DNA from: Flavobacteriia bacterium
GTDB lineage: Bacteria > Bacteroidota > Bacteroidia > Flavobacteriales_D > Crocinitomicaceae
DNA: 32,587 bases
Assembly (NCBI GenBank): GCA_947464135.1
Contig: CANHVK010000021.1
Span: forward strand, 1-32,587
Direction of reading: 5' to 3'
The translations under genes were made by a program, and so were the position numbers. How positions within the stretch are numbered: the first letter of the stretch is position 1; the number at the start of each line of letters is the position of its first letter. The notes beneath the pieces are model-generated. The model searched no databases. It was given only the letters and a program-made list of their open reading frames with translations, and was not told the origin of the DNA. Below are positions 17,601 to 26,338 of the stretch, one piece after another.

Positions 17601-17866
17601 GACCAGTGAAAGATGGTGATGTTACTACTGCTTGTTCTGAAGTTTGTCCTACAAACGCAATCGTAGTTGGTGACTGGAATGACATCCAATCATTGGTTCG
17701 TAAGAGTTCAGATGATACTCGTGCTTATCAAGCTTTAGAAGAAGTTGGTGTTAGACCTAACGTATGGTATAAAGTTAAAGTAAGAAATGAGAAAAATACT
17801 GAACTTGAAAAAGTACAAGTAGTTAAAGATTCAGCTCACGCTGGACATAATAAAGCTCATCATTAA
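14603..17866 (+). CDS. actB: alternative complex III subunit ActB, iron-sulfur / molybdopterin-like protein
   Basis: The 1087-residue protein has a twin-arginine signal (ARRDFLKFLG, Arg 50-51) that runs into a lipobox-like TVAAC (C69), so it is probably Tat-exported and lipidated. Residues about 80-720 resemble a molybdopterin oxidoreductase fold; in ACIII this half carries no cofactor. The C-terminal part (about 800-1035) is a ferredoxin-like domain with cysteine clusters CIGCGSCLVAC (814-824), CHHCNHAPCETVCP (from 891), CIGTRYCANNCP, CSFC and CSEVCP, consistent with three [4Fe-4S] and one [3Fe-4S] centre. The C-terminus is His-rich (AHAGHNKAHH). It passes electrons toward the ActA hemes. 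Confidence 0.95.
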   Translation: MSTNRKYWKGLEELKETPSFIQNRDQEFPQSMSVDEFLGDENLKETSTARRDFLKFLGFSVAAATVAACEAPVTKAIPYVIKPENVTPGMPTWYASTYYDGLSYASIVVKTREGRPIYIKGNKDFGFTNGATNPQIIASVLPLYDSARLTGPVKGGSLKTWSEVDAEIGKKLKEIAAKKGKVVLVSNTVISPSTNAAIAALKSLANNGDEAGTNFEHIQYDAISYAGIRNANKESFGTDFIPEYDFSKAKTIVSVGADFLSTWLLSTEYTPQYASRRNPDGAWMSKHFQFESVLSITGTNADNRAMVKPSEEANVLSYLLGKFGVNTSASKTLSKDAQKVADLAYESLRASKGESLVVAGSNNTAIQILVNKLNIVLGAYDVTINTTNTLNMFASQDAALNTFASNLVAGKAPAAVFFYGVNPVYTLPNGEAFGKALSKVELTVSLAGYADETASKCKYVAPDHHALEAWNDFAPKKNHFAIAQPTIRPLFNTAPAQESFLVWAGKAKRGGKDSAVVYDLIKSTWASDERLFKSQSAIADFDTFWNKTIHDSCITISLEKSPVSFNDGALAKVAGNLPKAAALEVVLYQKAGIGAGSQANNPWLQELPDPVTKVTWDNYITMNPTEMKKGGFVTTFDQENGLNLATVKVNGKSVTLPVYPLPGQALGTVGIALGYGRGANNENIGNAAFQTKEYGGHDTDEKGNRKPIGANVFQFASFENGTISYTVSGTLVKETGLYPIAATQIHHTVMGRHSIVRETTLDIYNKGEKEAYNPAHNLETHHGPEHVSKFDLWEAHPVEKIGHRWGMTVDLSSCIGCGSCLVACQSENNVPVVGKDEVRRGREMHWLRIDRYFASDEEVTVGIKADKENFDYTAAEEAAENPKVVHMPMMCHHCNHAPCETVCPVAATNHSNEGLNQMAYNRCIGTRYCANNCPYKVRRFNWFNYPSYKKFTQVNPAQDDLGRMVLNPDVTVRTRGVMEKCSFCVQKIQAGKLVAKKEGRPVKDGDVTTACSEVCPTNAIVVGDWNDIQSLVRKSSDDTRAYQALEEVGVRPNVWYKVKVRNEKNTELEKVQVVKDSAHAGHNKAHH

Positions 17867-17885
17867 TCGCTTAAAATAGGAAGTA

Positions 17886-19310
17886 ATGCATAAGGAATCA
17901 GCAATAAGAGAGCCTCTAATTTTAGGTCACAAAACATACACCGATATTACGGCGGATGTATGTAAGCCAATTGAGGACAAAGCTCCAAAAGCTTGGTACG
18001 TATTGTTCTCCATCGCTTTGGTTATCGGTTTATATGGAGTAGGAAGTATTTTCTACTTAATTGGAACTGGTATTGGAGTTTGGGGATTAAACAAAACAAT
18101 CGGTTGGGCATGGGATATCACTAACTTTGTATGGTGGGTAGGTATCGGACACGCAGGAACATTAATCTCTGCAGTATTATTATTGTTCAGACAAAAATGG
18201 AGAATGGCTATCAACCGTTCTGCAGAAGCAATGACAATCTTTGCGGTATTTATGGCAGGTATTTTCCCAATGATTCACATGGGTCGTATTTGGGTAGCTT
18301 ATTGGACTATGCCAATTCCGAATCAATTTGGTTCACTTTGGGTTAACTTTAACTCACCATTATTATGGGACGTGTTTGCGATTTCTACTTATCTTTCTGT
18401 ATCTGTAGTTTTCTGGTACATTGGATTAATTCCTGACTTCGCTACATTAAGAGATAGAGTTAAAAGACCTATTCCAAAGAAAATGTATTCTATACTTTCT
18501 TTTGGTTGGTCTGGTAGAGCTAAAAACTGGAACCGTTTTGAATTAGTTTCATTGGTATTAGCTGGATTAGCTACACCATTAGTATTCTCAGTTCACTCGA
18601 TTGTATCATTTGACTTTGCTACTTCGGTTATACCAGGATGGCACACTACTATCTTCCCTCCATATTTCGTAGCTGGTGCGGTATTCTCAGGATTTGCAAT
18701 GGTACAAACGTTGATGTTAATCATGCGTAAAGCAATGCGTTTGGAAGCATACATACACACAAGACACGTTGAGTATATGAATATCGTAATCATGGTTACA
18801 GGGTCAATTGTTGGTACTGCATATATTACTGAGTTATTCATTTCTTGGTACTCTGGAGTTGAATATGAAGCGTACGCATTTATTAATCGTTTCTCTGGTC
18901 CTTATTGGTGGGCATACTGGTCAATGATGACTTGTAACGTAATTTCTCCACAGTTGATGTGGTTTAAGAAATTAAGAAGAAGTTTATTGTTTACTTTCAT
19001 TATATCAATTGTTGTAAATATTGGTATGTGGTTTGAACGTTACGTTATTATTGTATCATCTATACACAGAGATTATTTACCATCATCTTGGAGTATGCAT
19101 TACCCAAGTCATATTGACTTAGGTGTATATGTTGGTACTATTGGTTTATTCTTTGTATTTTTCTTATTATTCGCAAGATTCTTCCCAGTATTACCAATTG
19201 CTGAGTTGAAAACAATCTTGAAATCTTCGGGTGAATCTTACAAAAATGCACCTGATACGCATGGTCACGATCATGCTCATGATGATAATCACAATACTAA
19301 CAATCATTAA
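17886..19310 (+). CDS. actC: alternative complex III subunit ActC, NrfD-like integral membrane protein
   Basis: The 474-residue protein is a polytopic membrane subunit of the NrfD/PsrC family with about ten hydrophobic helices, e.g. the FVWWVGIGHAGTLISAVLLL region and FEGWAYW-like PYWWAYWSMMTCNVISPQ. In ACIII, ActC is the menaquinol-binding subunit next to ActB. The C-terminal tail is unusually His/Asp-rich (HGHDHAHDDNHNTNNH). It starts 19 bases after actB. Confidence 0.94.
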   Translation: MHKESAIREPLILGHKTYTDITADVCKPIEDKAPKAWYVLFSIALVIGLYGVGSIFYLIGTGIGVWGLNKTIGWAWDITNFVWWVGIGHAGTLISAVLLLFRQKWRMAINRSAEAMTIFAVFMAGIFPMIHMGRIWVAYWTMPIPNQFGSLWVNFNSPLLWDVFAISTYLSVSVVFWYIGLIPDFATLRDRVKRPIPKKMYSILSFGWSGRAKNWNRFELVSLVLAGLATPLVFSVHSIVSFDFATSVIPGWHTTIFPPYFVAGAVFSGFAMVQTLMLIMRKAMRLEAYIHTRHVEYMNIVIMVTGSIVGTAYITELFISWYSGVEYEAYAFINRFSGPYWWAYWSMMTCNVISPQLMWFKKLRRSLLFTFIISIVVNIGMWFERYVIIVSSIHRDYLPSSWSMHYPSHIDLGVYVGTIGLFFVFFLLFARFFPVLPIAELKTILKSSGESYKNAPDTHGHDHAHDDNHNTNNH

Positions 19311-19319
19311 TAAAGGGTC

Positions 19320-19856
19320 ATGGCAGATAAAGTTATTTACGCAATGTATGACGACGATGACGTGCTAAAAGATGGCGCGAAAAAATTAGTCGCAAAAGGA
19401 GTTAAAGTATCTGAAGTTTTTTCTCCATTCCCAATTCACGGAATAGATCCTATTATTGGAATTAAAAATACACGTTTAGGTATTATGGCTTTCTTGTATG
19501 CAATTACAGGTACTATGTTAGCTACAATCGCTATGCGTTATTTTATGATTGAAGATTGGCCTATGAATGTGGGTGGTAAACCAAACAACACATACTTACA
19601 AAATATGCTTGCTTTCATTCCTGTTACTTTTGAGTTTACAGTTATGTGTGCTGCACATGGTATGGCGTTGACTTATTTCTTAAAAAACAAAACGTTACCT
19701 GGTCTTCCTGCTCAAAATCCAGATCCAAGAACAACTGATGACCGTTTTGTAATGGAATTGAGATTGTCTGAAAATTCAAATTTCACTGTTGAGGAATTAA
19801 ACGAATTATTGAAGACAACTGGTTATGTTGAACTAGACCAAAAAGAAGTTAATTAA
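19320..19856 (+). CDS. actD: alternative complex III subunit ActD (DUF3341)
   Basis: The 178-residue protein has a cytoplasmic N-terminal domain (KVIYAMYDDDDVL..., SPFPIHGID) and two membrane helices (about 53-76 and 94-120), followed by a soluble C-terminal tail. This is the layout of DUF3341, the ActD subunit of ACIII. It starts 9 bases after actC. Its role is structural in known complexes. Confidence 0.93.
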   Translation: MADKVIYAMYDDDDVLKDGAKKLVAKGVKVSEVFSPFPIHGIDPIIGIKNTRLGIMAFLYAITGTMLATIAMRYFMIEDWPMNVGGKPNNTYLQNMLAFIPVTFEFTVMCAAHGMALTYFLKNKTLPGLPAQNPDPRTTDDRFVMELRLSENSNFTVEELNELLKTTGYVELDQKEVN

Positions 19857-19879
19857 TTCTTTCAGTCATACAATTAAGA

Positions 19880-20656
19880 ATGAAGATGAATAAAATTTAT
19901 AAAATAGTTGGAAATTTGTCTGCTTTGGCTGTTACAGGATTACTTGTGTTTTCTTGTACATCAAATCCAGACAGCGCAGGTCTTGAATACATGCCTGATA
20001 TGTATCGCTCTCCTGCTATCGAAGCTTACGTTGATTATGGTGAGGTGAGAGGTGTTCAAAATGATGCAATGAAAAATACACAATCAGCATTAACACCTCC
20101 TAAATATACAATACCTTTCGTAGGTACTGATACTTCTGAAGTATTAATGAGCTTACCTTACCACAGATTGCCATCATCTGCTTTTGCGCAAACACATGGT
20201 TTATTTGGATGGGATTTTACAAAAAATAAAACTGCTGATTTTGAATATAACGAAGCAGCTAAAGATAAAAATCCTTTAAAATTAACAGCTGCAAATTCTG
20301 AAGCTGTTTTCAAAAAGGGTAAAGAACTTTATACTGCAAATTGTCAGCATTGTCATGGTGAAAAAGGAGATGGAAATGGTCCTATGGTAACTAGTGGAGC
20401 TTATGCTGGTGTTCCTAATTATGCTGATAGAGCAAGCTTAGGGGACGGACAAATGTTCTATTCTATTTATTACGGTAAAGGAGCAATGGGTGGTCATGCT
20501 TCTTTAGTGAGCAAAAAAGAAATTTGGACATTAGTTCATTATATTAGAAAATTCCAAAATTCAGCTTACGGTACTTTTAATGCTGATGGGTCTTCGGCTG
20601 CAACTGCAACTGCTGCCCCAGCTGATAGTACAAAAACAGCTGCACCTAAAAAATAA
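19880..20656 (+). CDS. actE: alternative complex III subunit ActE, monoheme cytochrome c lipoprotein
   Basis: The 258-residue protein begins with a lipoprotein signal peptide (lipobox LVFSC, C26), so it is probably anchored at the periplasmic side of the inner membrane. One heme-binding motif CQHCH (155-159) lies in a class I cytochrome c domain (about 138-230, ELYTANCQHCHGEKGDGNGP). The N-terminal region with YMPDMYRSPA and PPKYTIP is typical of ActE. The C-terminal end is Ala/Pro/Thr-rich and low in complexity. An alternative start is the ATG two codons downstream. It probably shuttles electrons from ActA to the oxidase. Confidence 0.93.
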   Translation: MKMNKIYKIVGNLSALAVTGLLVFSCTSNPDSAGLEYMPDMYRSPAIEAYVDYGEVRGVQNDAMKNTQSALTPPKYTIPFVGTDTSEVLMSLPYHRLPSSAFAQTHGLFGWDFTKNKTADFEYNEAAKDKNPLKLTAANSEAVFKKGKELYTANCQHCHGEKGDGNGPMVTSGAYAGVPNYADRASLGDGQMFYSIYYGKGAMGGHASLVSKKEIWTLVHYIRKFQNSAYGTFNADGSSAATATAAPADSTKTAAPKK

Positions 20657-20673
20657 TAAATAAAGAATAGAAG

Positions 20674-21870
20674 ATGGAATTCAAAGTCACAAAAAATGCA
20701 AACATCTTAACAATCGTATTAATGGTTGTAGGATTGTTGTTTACGGCAATAGGAATTGCCGTAGAAGCAGGACATGATCACGGTCACCATTTAGGTACTC
20801 GTTTGGCAGGAAATTTATTAATCGATAGCTTTTTCTTTTTTGGAATAGGTTTGGGTTCTTTATTTTTCTTAGCATTACAATACGCTACTGAAACTGGTTG
20901 GTATGCAACAGTAAAAAGAGTAATTGAGGCAGTTGCTGGTTATTTACCGGTAGGAATCATTTTAATGACTGTTTCTTTATTATATATCACTTTGGCAGAT
21001 GGTGCACATTTATACTTATGGATGGATGCTAAAAAAGTTGCTGAAGATGAATTAATGCAAGGTAAATCAGTTTATCTTAATAAAGGTTTCTTTTGGATTA
21101 GAACTTTGGTTTATTTTGCTACGTACTACATTTTTTGGAAAGGTTTTAGAAAAAGATCTTTACTTGAAGATGCTGAAGGTGGTACAACTATTCACTTTAC
21201 TAACTATAAGAAAGGTGCTCTATTTTTAGTTTTCTTTGCTGTATTTAGTTCTACATCTGCTTGGGATTGGATTATGTCAATTGATGTTCACTGGTTCAGT
21301 ACATTATTTGGATGGTATGTATTTGCTGGTATGTGGTGTACTACTATGGTTGTTTTAGTTACTACAACTTTATATTTAAAGAAAAAAGGTTATTTACCAA
21401 ACGTAAATGAAAGTCATATCCATGACTTAGGTAAATGGACTTTTGCAACTAGTTTCTTGTGGTCATATTTATGGTTCTCACAGTTTATGTTAATTTGGTA
21501 TGCTAACATTCCTGAAGAGGTTACCTACTACATGACAAGAATCAAAGATTTCAATTTCATGTATTTTGGAATGTTCTTGATAAACTTTGCTTTCCCTATG
21601 ATATTGTTAATGTCAAGAGATGCTAAAAGACATGCTGGTGTTTTAACTTTTGTAGGAGCTATCATTTTATTTGGACACTGGGTTGATGTTTACATTATGA
21701 TTATGGCTGGTTCTATGGGTGAAGCTGCTTACATCGGATTTATGGAAATAGGTTTATTATTGACTGTTTTAGGTTTGTTTATTAAGGTTGTCTTAACTAA
21801 TTTAACTAAAGCTCCATTATCTGTAGTGAATCACCCTTTCTTGGATGAAAGTATTCACCACGATATTTAA
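20674..21870 (+). CDS. actF: alternative complex III subunit ActF, second NrfD-like membrane protein
   Basis: The 398-residue polytopic protein has about ten hydrophobic segments and is a shorter paralogue of ActC, as in other ACIII operons. It has a short extramembrane His-rich piece near the start (AGHDHGHHLGT, about 32-42). SVDVHWFSTLFGWYVFAG-like and WSYLWFSQFMLIWYANIPEE blocks match the family. It starts 17 bases after actE. In ACIII, ActF does not appear to be the main quinol site; a role in proton movement has been proposed. Confidence 0.93.
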   Translation: MEFKVTKNANILTIVLMVVGLLFTAIGIAVEAGHDHGHHLGTRLAGNLLIDSFFFFGIGLGSLFFLALQYATETGWYATVKRVIEAVAGYLPVGIILMTVSLLYITLADGAHLYLWMDAKKVAEDELMQGKSVYLNKGFFWIRTLVYFATYYIFWKGFRKRSLLEDAEGGTTIHFTNYKKGALFLVFFAVFSSTSAWDWIMSIDVHWFSTLFGWYVFAGMWCTTMVVLVTTTLYLKKKGYLPNVNESHIHDLGKWTFATSFLWSYLWFSQFMLIWYANIPEEVTYYMTRIKDFNFMYFGMFLINFAFPMILLMSRDAKRHAGVLTFVGAIILFGHWVDVYIMIMAGSMGEAAYIGFMEIGLLLTVLGLFIKVVLTNLTKAPLSVVNHPFLDESIHHDI

Positions 21871-21906
21871 TTGTTGTACCTTTATTCATTGTTATACTAA
21901 AAAAAG

Positions 21907-23154
21907 ATGAGTTTCAAATTAGTTACCCTTTTAGTAATCGTGTTGGGAGTGCTTGCAGTAGCCCAATTAGTAAGATTATATGAATTATCTTCTAAACTTA
22001 GAAACAGACGAGAAGAAGATATTACTACCCGTGATAATAAATTAAATGCTAATTTATTATTAGTTTTCATGTTTGCTTTTTATGGTTTTTTCCTTTATTT
22101 GATGGCTACTTACGGCTGGACTGGTAGAGGGGATGCTGCTTCAAAGCATGGTGTTGAAACAGATTGGTTATTAAACCTTAATTTTGGAATTATTTTTGCT
22201 ATATTTTTTCTAACTAACACTTTGTTATTTGGTTTTGCATGGAAATATGTTAAAAAACCAGGAGTTAAAGCATATTTTTATCCTCACAATAATAAGTTAG
22301 AATTAATATGGACAGTTGTTCCAGCTTCAGTACTAACTGTTATTATCATTTTAGGTTTAAAGTCTTGGAATGATGTTACAGGTGATTCTGGTAAAGAATC
22401 TATCAAAGTTGAATTGTTTTCTAAGCAATTTGATTGGACAGCTCGTTATGCAGGTCAAGACAATATCTTAGGAAAATTTGATTACAAATTAACTACTCAA
22501 GAAAATGAGTTAGCTTTATTAACTTCTGCGACTTTAGATTCTGCTATAAAATATATGGAGTTTGGTAAAGCAGATAGTACTTTGATGGGTATTAAATTAT
22601 TAGAATCTAAATTAAACAACCCTAAAAACATGTTTATCCCTGAGGATAGAGAAAAAATGGAAGTTGATTTAGATCGTAAAACGCGTTTACTGCGTTTACT
22701 TTATCAAATGAAAGCGCGTCATAATGCAAAATTAGATGCAAGTACATATGATGATATCATTCAAAAAGACACATTACACTTGGTTGTTAACAAAGAGTAT
22801 GAAGTTAGCTTTAGAGCAAAAGATGTAATTCATTCTGCTTATTTCCTTCATTTAAGATCGCAAATGAATACAGTTCCTGGTTTAACAACTCGTATGAAGT
22901 TTACTCCTACCATTACTACTAAGGAAATGAGAGAACGTAGAAACGACCCTAAATTTAATTACGTTTTAATGTGTAATAAAATTTGTGGAGGAGCTCACTA
23001 CAAAATGAAAATGATAGTTGTAATTGACTCTCCAGCTCAATATAAAGCTTGGTTAAAATCTAAATCAACTTTTAAGGATGATTTCCTTAAAGCTCCTGTT
23101 GCTCCTGCTCCTACTGAAGCTCCTGCAGACAGTGTTAAAATGGCTAAATTGTAA
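21907..23154 (+). CDS. coxB: cytochrome c oxidase subunit II (CuA), with an enlarged insertion
   Basis: The 415-residue protein has membrane helices at about 5-25, 48-70, 92-112 and 134-152, then a cupredoxin domain. CuA ligands are complete: H309 (VIHSAYF), C356, C360, H364 and M367 in CNKICGGAHYKM. Between the first cupredoxin strand (QFDWTARYAG, 174-183) and the HLVVNKEYEV strand (291-300) lies about 105 residues, much of it charged and predicted helical (e.g. PEDREKMEVDLDRKTR), longer than in usual subunit II. The C-terminus is Ala/Pro-rich. It receives electrons from ActE/ActA or a soluble cytochrome c. Start 36 bases after actF. Confidence 0.93.
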   Translation: MSFKLVTLLVIVLGVLAVAQLVRLYELSSKLRNRREEDITTRDNKLNANLLLVFMFAFYGFFLYLMATYGWTGRGDAASKHGVETDWLLNLNFGIIFAIFFLTNTLLFGFAWKYVKKPGVKAYFYPHNNKLELIWTVVPASVLTVIIILGLKSWNDVTGDSGKESIKVELFSKQFDWTARYAGQDNILGKFDYKLTTQENELALLTSATLDSAIKYMEFGKADSTLMGIKLLESKLNNPKNMFIPEDREKMEVDLDRKTRLLRLLYQMKARHNAKLDASTYDDIIQKDTLHLVVNKEYEVSFRAKDVIHSAYFLHLRSQMNTVPGLTTRMKFTPTITTKEMRERRNDPKFNYVLMCNKICGGAHYKMKMIVVIDSPAQYKAWLKSKSTFKDDFLKAPVAPAPTEAPADSVKMAKL

Positions 23155-23184
23155 TTAAATTAATTTTAATAAAAACTAGAGAAA

Positions 23185-24999
23185 ATGTCAGCATTAACTC
23201 ACGACACACACGGACATCATAATGCACATGATCACCATGATCATCATGAAGAAAGTTTCGTATCAAAGTATATATTCAGTCAAGATCATAAAATGATTGG
23301 TAAGCAGTTTTTAATTACTGCTATCTTCATGGGTCTTGTTGCAATGTTACTATCTATTTTATTCCGTATTCAATTAGCTTGGCCTGGAGAAAGTTCAGAT
23401 TTTCTTTCATTCTTCTTGGGTGAAACTTGGGCTCCAGGTGGAATTTTAAAAGAGAATATGTATTTAGGATTGGTTACAATTCATGGTACAATAATGGTAT
23501 TCTTCTTATTAACTGGTGGTTTATCTGGAACTTTCTCAAATCTATTAATTCCATTACAATTAGGAGCAAGAGATATGGCTTCAGGATTTCTTAATATGAT
23601 TTCATATTGGTTATTTGCTATCTCTTCTGTTATTATGATGATTTCTTTATTTGTTGAGACAGGACCAGCTATGGCAGGTTGGACAATTTACCCTCCATTA
23701 TCTGCCTTACCACAAGCTGTTGAAGGTTCAGGTTTAGGTATGACTTTATGGTTAGTTTCAATGACTTTATTCATTGCAGGTTCATTGATTGGTTCATTAA
23801 ACTATATTGTTACAGTTTTAAACCTTAGAACTAAAGGTATGTCAATGACTAGAATGCCACTTACAGTTTGGGCTTTCTTTGTAACTGCTATTTTGGGTGT
23901 ATTATCTTTCCCAGTTTTATTATCTGCTGCTGTATTATTAATGATGGATAGATTAGCTGGTACAAGTTTCTATTTATCTGATATAATCGTTGGTGGTGAG
24001 ATGTTAGAAAATCATGGTGGTTCTCCATTATTGTATGAGCACTTATTTTGGTTTTTAGGTCACCCTGAAGTATATATCGTTTTGTTACCTGCATTAGGTT
24101 TGTCTTCTGAAATTATTGCAACCAATGCAAGGAAACCTATCTTTGGATATAGAGCTATGATTGGTTCTATCTTAGCTATTGGTTTCCTATCATTTATTGT
24201 ATGGGGTCACCACATGTTCGTAACTGGTATGAATCCTTTCTTAGGTTCAGTGTTTGTATTTACAACATTATTGATTGCAATTCCTTCAGCTGTAAAAGTA
24301 TTTAATTACTTAACTACACTTTGGAAAGGTAGTATCATTTTTACTCCTGCAATGTTATTCGCAATTGGTTTAGTTTCTACATTTATTACTGGTGGTGTAA
24401 CAGGGATTATCCTTGCTGACTCAGCGTTAGATATTGCTATACATGATACTTATTTCGTAGTTGCTCACTTCCATATTGTAATGGGTATGTCTGCTGTATT
24501 TGGTATGTTTGCTGGTGTTTATCACTGGTTCCCTAAAATGTATGGTAGAATGTTGAATACAAGATTAGGTTATGCTCATTTCTGGGTTACTCTTGTTGGA
24601 GCTTACGGAGTGTTTTTCCCAATGCACTTTGTTGGAATAGCTGGAGCACCACGTAGATATTATGATTATTCAGTTTATGGTGAGTTTGACACAAATTCAT
24701 ATGAGATGATCATGGACTTGAATGTAATCATTACTGTATTTGCTATTATAGCAGCTATTGGTCAAGCAATATTCTTATTCAATTTCTTCTACAGTGTTTA
24801 TAGAGGTCCTAAAGCTGTTCAAAATCCTTGGAAATCTAATACATTAGAATGGACAACTCCTGTTGAGCACGTTCATGGTAACTGGCCTGGTGCTTTACCT
24901 GAAGTTCATAGATGGCCTTATGACTATTCTAAACCTGGTATGGATGAAGATTATATTTTACAAACAGTTCCATTAATGGAAGGTGAAGAAGAGCATTAA
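23185..24999 (+). CDS. coxA: cytochrome c oxidase subunit I (heme-copper oxidase, A-type)
   Basis: The 604-residue protein is the catalytic subunit, with twelve or more membrane helices. Landmarks: heme a ligand region VTIHGTIMVFF, the CuB/cross-linked His-Tyr and D-channel motif FLGHPEVYIVLLPALG, the CuB pair WGHHMFVTGMN, and the heme ligands HDTYFVVAHFHIVMG. GHPEVY with a Glu marks an A1-type enzyme. The first 22 residues are strikingly His-rich (THGHHNAHDHHDHHEE). It ends the act-cox operon; genes for subunits III and IV are not in the window. Confidence 0.96.
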   Translation: MSALTHDTHGHHNAHDHHDHHEESFVSKYIFSQDHKMIGKQFLITAIFMGLVAMLLSILFRIQLAWPGESSDFLSFFLGETWAPGGILKENMYLGLVTIHGTIMVFFLLTGGLSGTFSNLLIPLQLGARDMASGFLNMISYWLFAISSVIMMISLFVETGPAMAGWTIYPPLSALPQAVEGSGLGMTLWLVSMTLFIAGSLIGSLNYIVTVLNLRTKGMSMTRMPLTVWAFFVTAILGVLSFPVLLSAAVLLMMDRLAGTSFYLSDIIVGGEMLENHGGSPLLYEHLFWFLGHPEVYIVLLPALGLSSEIIATNARKPIFGYRAMIGSILAIGFLSFIVWGHHMFVTGMNPFLGSVFVFTTLLIAIPSAVKVFNYLTTLWKGSIIFTPAMLFAIGLVSTFITGGVTGIILADSALDIAIHDTYFVVAHFHIVMGMSAVFGMFAGVYHWFPKMYGRMLNTRLGYAHFWVTLVGAYGVFFPMHFVGIAGAPRRYYDYSVYGEFDTNSYEMIMDLNVIITVFAIIAAIGQAIFLFNFFYSVYRGPKAVQNPWKSNTLEWTTPVEHVHGNWPGALPEVHRWPYDYSKPGMDEDYILQTVPLMEGEEEH

Positions 25000-25018
25000 A
25001 ATTTATTATTTTTTTTAC

Positions 25019-25054
25019 AGAAGCTGTCTCAAAAGGACAGCTTCTTTTATTTTT
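25019..25054 (+). terminator. Rho-independent terminator of the act-cox operon
   Basis: AGAAGCTGTC (25019-25028) and GACAGCTTCT (25036-25045) form a 10-bp stem with a 7-base loop and are followed by a T-rich run. The tail overlaps the ruvB -7 box. Confidence 0.92.
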
Positions 25055-25055
25055 G
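25048..25055 (+). promoter_or_regulatory. -7 box (TATTTTTG) for ruvB, embedded in the upstream terminator tail
   Basis: The octamer matches TAnnTTTG and ends 15 bases before the ruvB GTG. It shares its T-run with the terminator of the act-cox operon. Confidence 0.5.
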
Positions 25056-25070
25056 TATAAAATTTTTTAA

Positions 25071-26096
25071 GTGGAAGAAGAATCTTTTGATTATCGAAAG
25101 GAAGCATCATCGTCATTTGATAATGATTATGATAAAGTATTACGTCCTAAAAAACTCACTGATTTTGCTGGTCAAAGTCAGGTTGTTGATAATTTAGAAG
25201 TATTTGTTCTCGCAGCAACACAACGTGGCGAACCTTTAGATCATGTTTTATTACATGGTCCACCTGGTTTAGGTAAAACTACATTAGCTAATATTATTGC
25301 AAATGAATTAGGTGTTGGTTTTAAGGTTACAAGTGGTCCAGTACTTGATAAGCCTGGTGATCTTGCTGGTTTACTTACTAACTTAGAAAGAGGAGATGTT
25401 TTATTTATTGATGAAATTCATCGGTTAAGTCCTGTTGTCGAAGAGTATTTATACTCCGCTATGGAAGATTATGTGATTGATATTTTAATTGATTCTGGCC
25501 CAAATGCTAGAACAGTTCAAATTACACTGAATCCATTCACGTTAATTGGAGCTACAACTAGATCAGGATTATTAACATCTCCATTACGTGCTCGTTTCGG
25601 AATAAATGCCCGTTTACAATATTATGATTCTAAAACATTGACTTCTATAGTTGAACGTTCATCTGATTTATTGAATATTGAAATAAACGAGGAAGCGGCT
25701 TATTCTATTGCAAGCAGAAGTCGAGGAACCCCACGTATTGCGAATGCATTGTTACGTCGTGTTAGGGACTTTGCACAGATTAAAGGAAATGGTAAAATAG
25801 ATTTAAAAATTACTAATTATGCATTAGATGCGTTAAATGTTGATGCATATGGATTAGATGAAATGGATAATCGAATTTTACTTGCTATTATTGATAAATT
25901 TAAAGGAGGCCCTGTTGGATTGACTACTATAGCAACTGCCATTGGTGAAAATGCAGGAACTTTAGAGGAAGTTTATGAGCCTTTTTTGATTCAAGAAGGT
26001 TTTTTAATGCGTACTCAACGTGGCAGAAAGGCTACAGAGAAAGCTTATAAGCATCTTGGAAAAGATGTTGGTTATATTCAAGGTGGGTTGTTTTAA
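25071..26096 (+). CDS. ruvB: Holliday junction branch migration ATPase RuvB
   Basis: The 341-residue AAA+ motor drives branch migration of Holliday junctions with RuvA. It has [11 protein letters not shown] (25-35), Walker [10 protein letters not shown] (63-71), Walker B LFIDEIHR (111-118), sensor 1 GATTRSG and the arginine-finger segment [10 protein letters not shown], then the winged-helix C-terminus ([21 protein letters not shown]). The start is GTG at 25071; no in-frame ATG precedes the conserved region. It has its own likely promoter after the oxidase terminator. Confidence 0.97.
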   Translation: MEEESFDYRKEASSSFDNDYDKVLRPKKLTDFAGQSQVVDNLEVFVLAATQRGEPLDHVLLHGPPGLGKTTLANIIANELGVGFKVTSGPVLDKPGDLAGLLTNLERGDVLFIDEIHRLSPVVEEYLYSAMEDYVIDILIDSGPNARTVQITLNPFTLIGATTRSGLLTSPLRARFGINARLQYYDSKTLTSIVERSSDLLNIEINEEAAYSIASRSRGTPRIANALLRRVRDFAQIKGNGKIDLKITNYALDALNVDAYGLDEMDNRILLAIIDKFKGGPVGLTTIATAIGENAGTLEEVYEPFLIQEGFLMRTQRGRKATEKAYKHLGKDVGYIQGGLF

Positions 26097-26117
26097 AAGC
26101 GTCTTAAAATGCATTTA

Positions 26118-26242
26118 TTTAATTATTGTAATACAAATACTTCAACTGAATCTTTCATTGCATTATTTAAGCGTTTAGAGCGCAATTTAGAGTAGTCAAA
26201 TCTAAATCATTTTTCTTATATAGATTAACGAAAAATTTTGCC
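26118..26242 (+). pseudogene. Degraded C-terminal remnant of an ISAon1/ISL3-like transposase
   Basis: Translating the gap after ruvB in two frames gives FNYCNTNTSTESFIA (26118-26162) and, after a shift of one base, AFRAQFRVVKSKSFFLYRLT plus KNFA (26171-26242). Together these follow the C-terminal consensus of ISAon1-type (IS204/IS1001/IS1096/IS1165-related) transposases of Bacteroidota, roughly TNASAESFNAK-IKAFRAQFRGV-FFLYRL. A one-base loss near 26163-26165 and a TAA at 26168-26170 break the frame. Only about 42 codons remain, so it is an old fragment. I recognise the motif by eye; the rest of the element is missing. Confidence 0.7.
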
Positions 26243-26300
26243 TCTGTCTCAACTTTTTGGATTGATCTGATTGATTCTTATAAACTTTTTAAATTTATAT

Positions 26301-26334
26301 AAAATTAAAAAAGCCTTACATTTCTGTAAGGCTT
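26301..26334 (-). terminator. Terminator downstream of tRNA-Asn
   Basis: AAGCCTTACA (26311-26320) and TGTAAGGCTT (26325-26334) form a 10-bp stem with a 4-base loop; on the minus strand it is followed by TTTTTTAATTTT. Confidence 0.9.
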
Positions 26335-26338
26335 GTAG

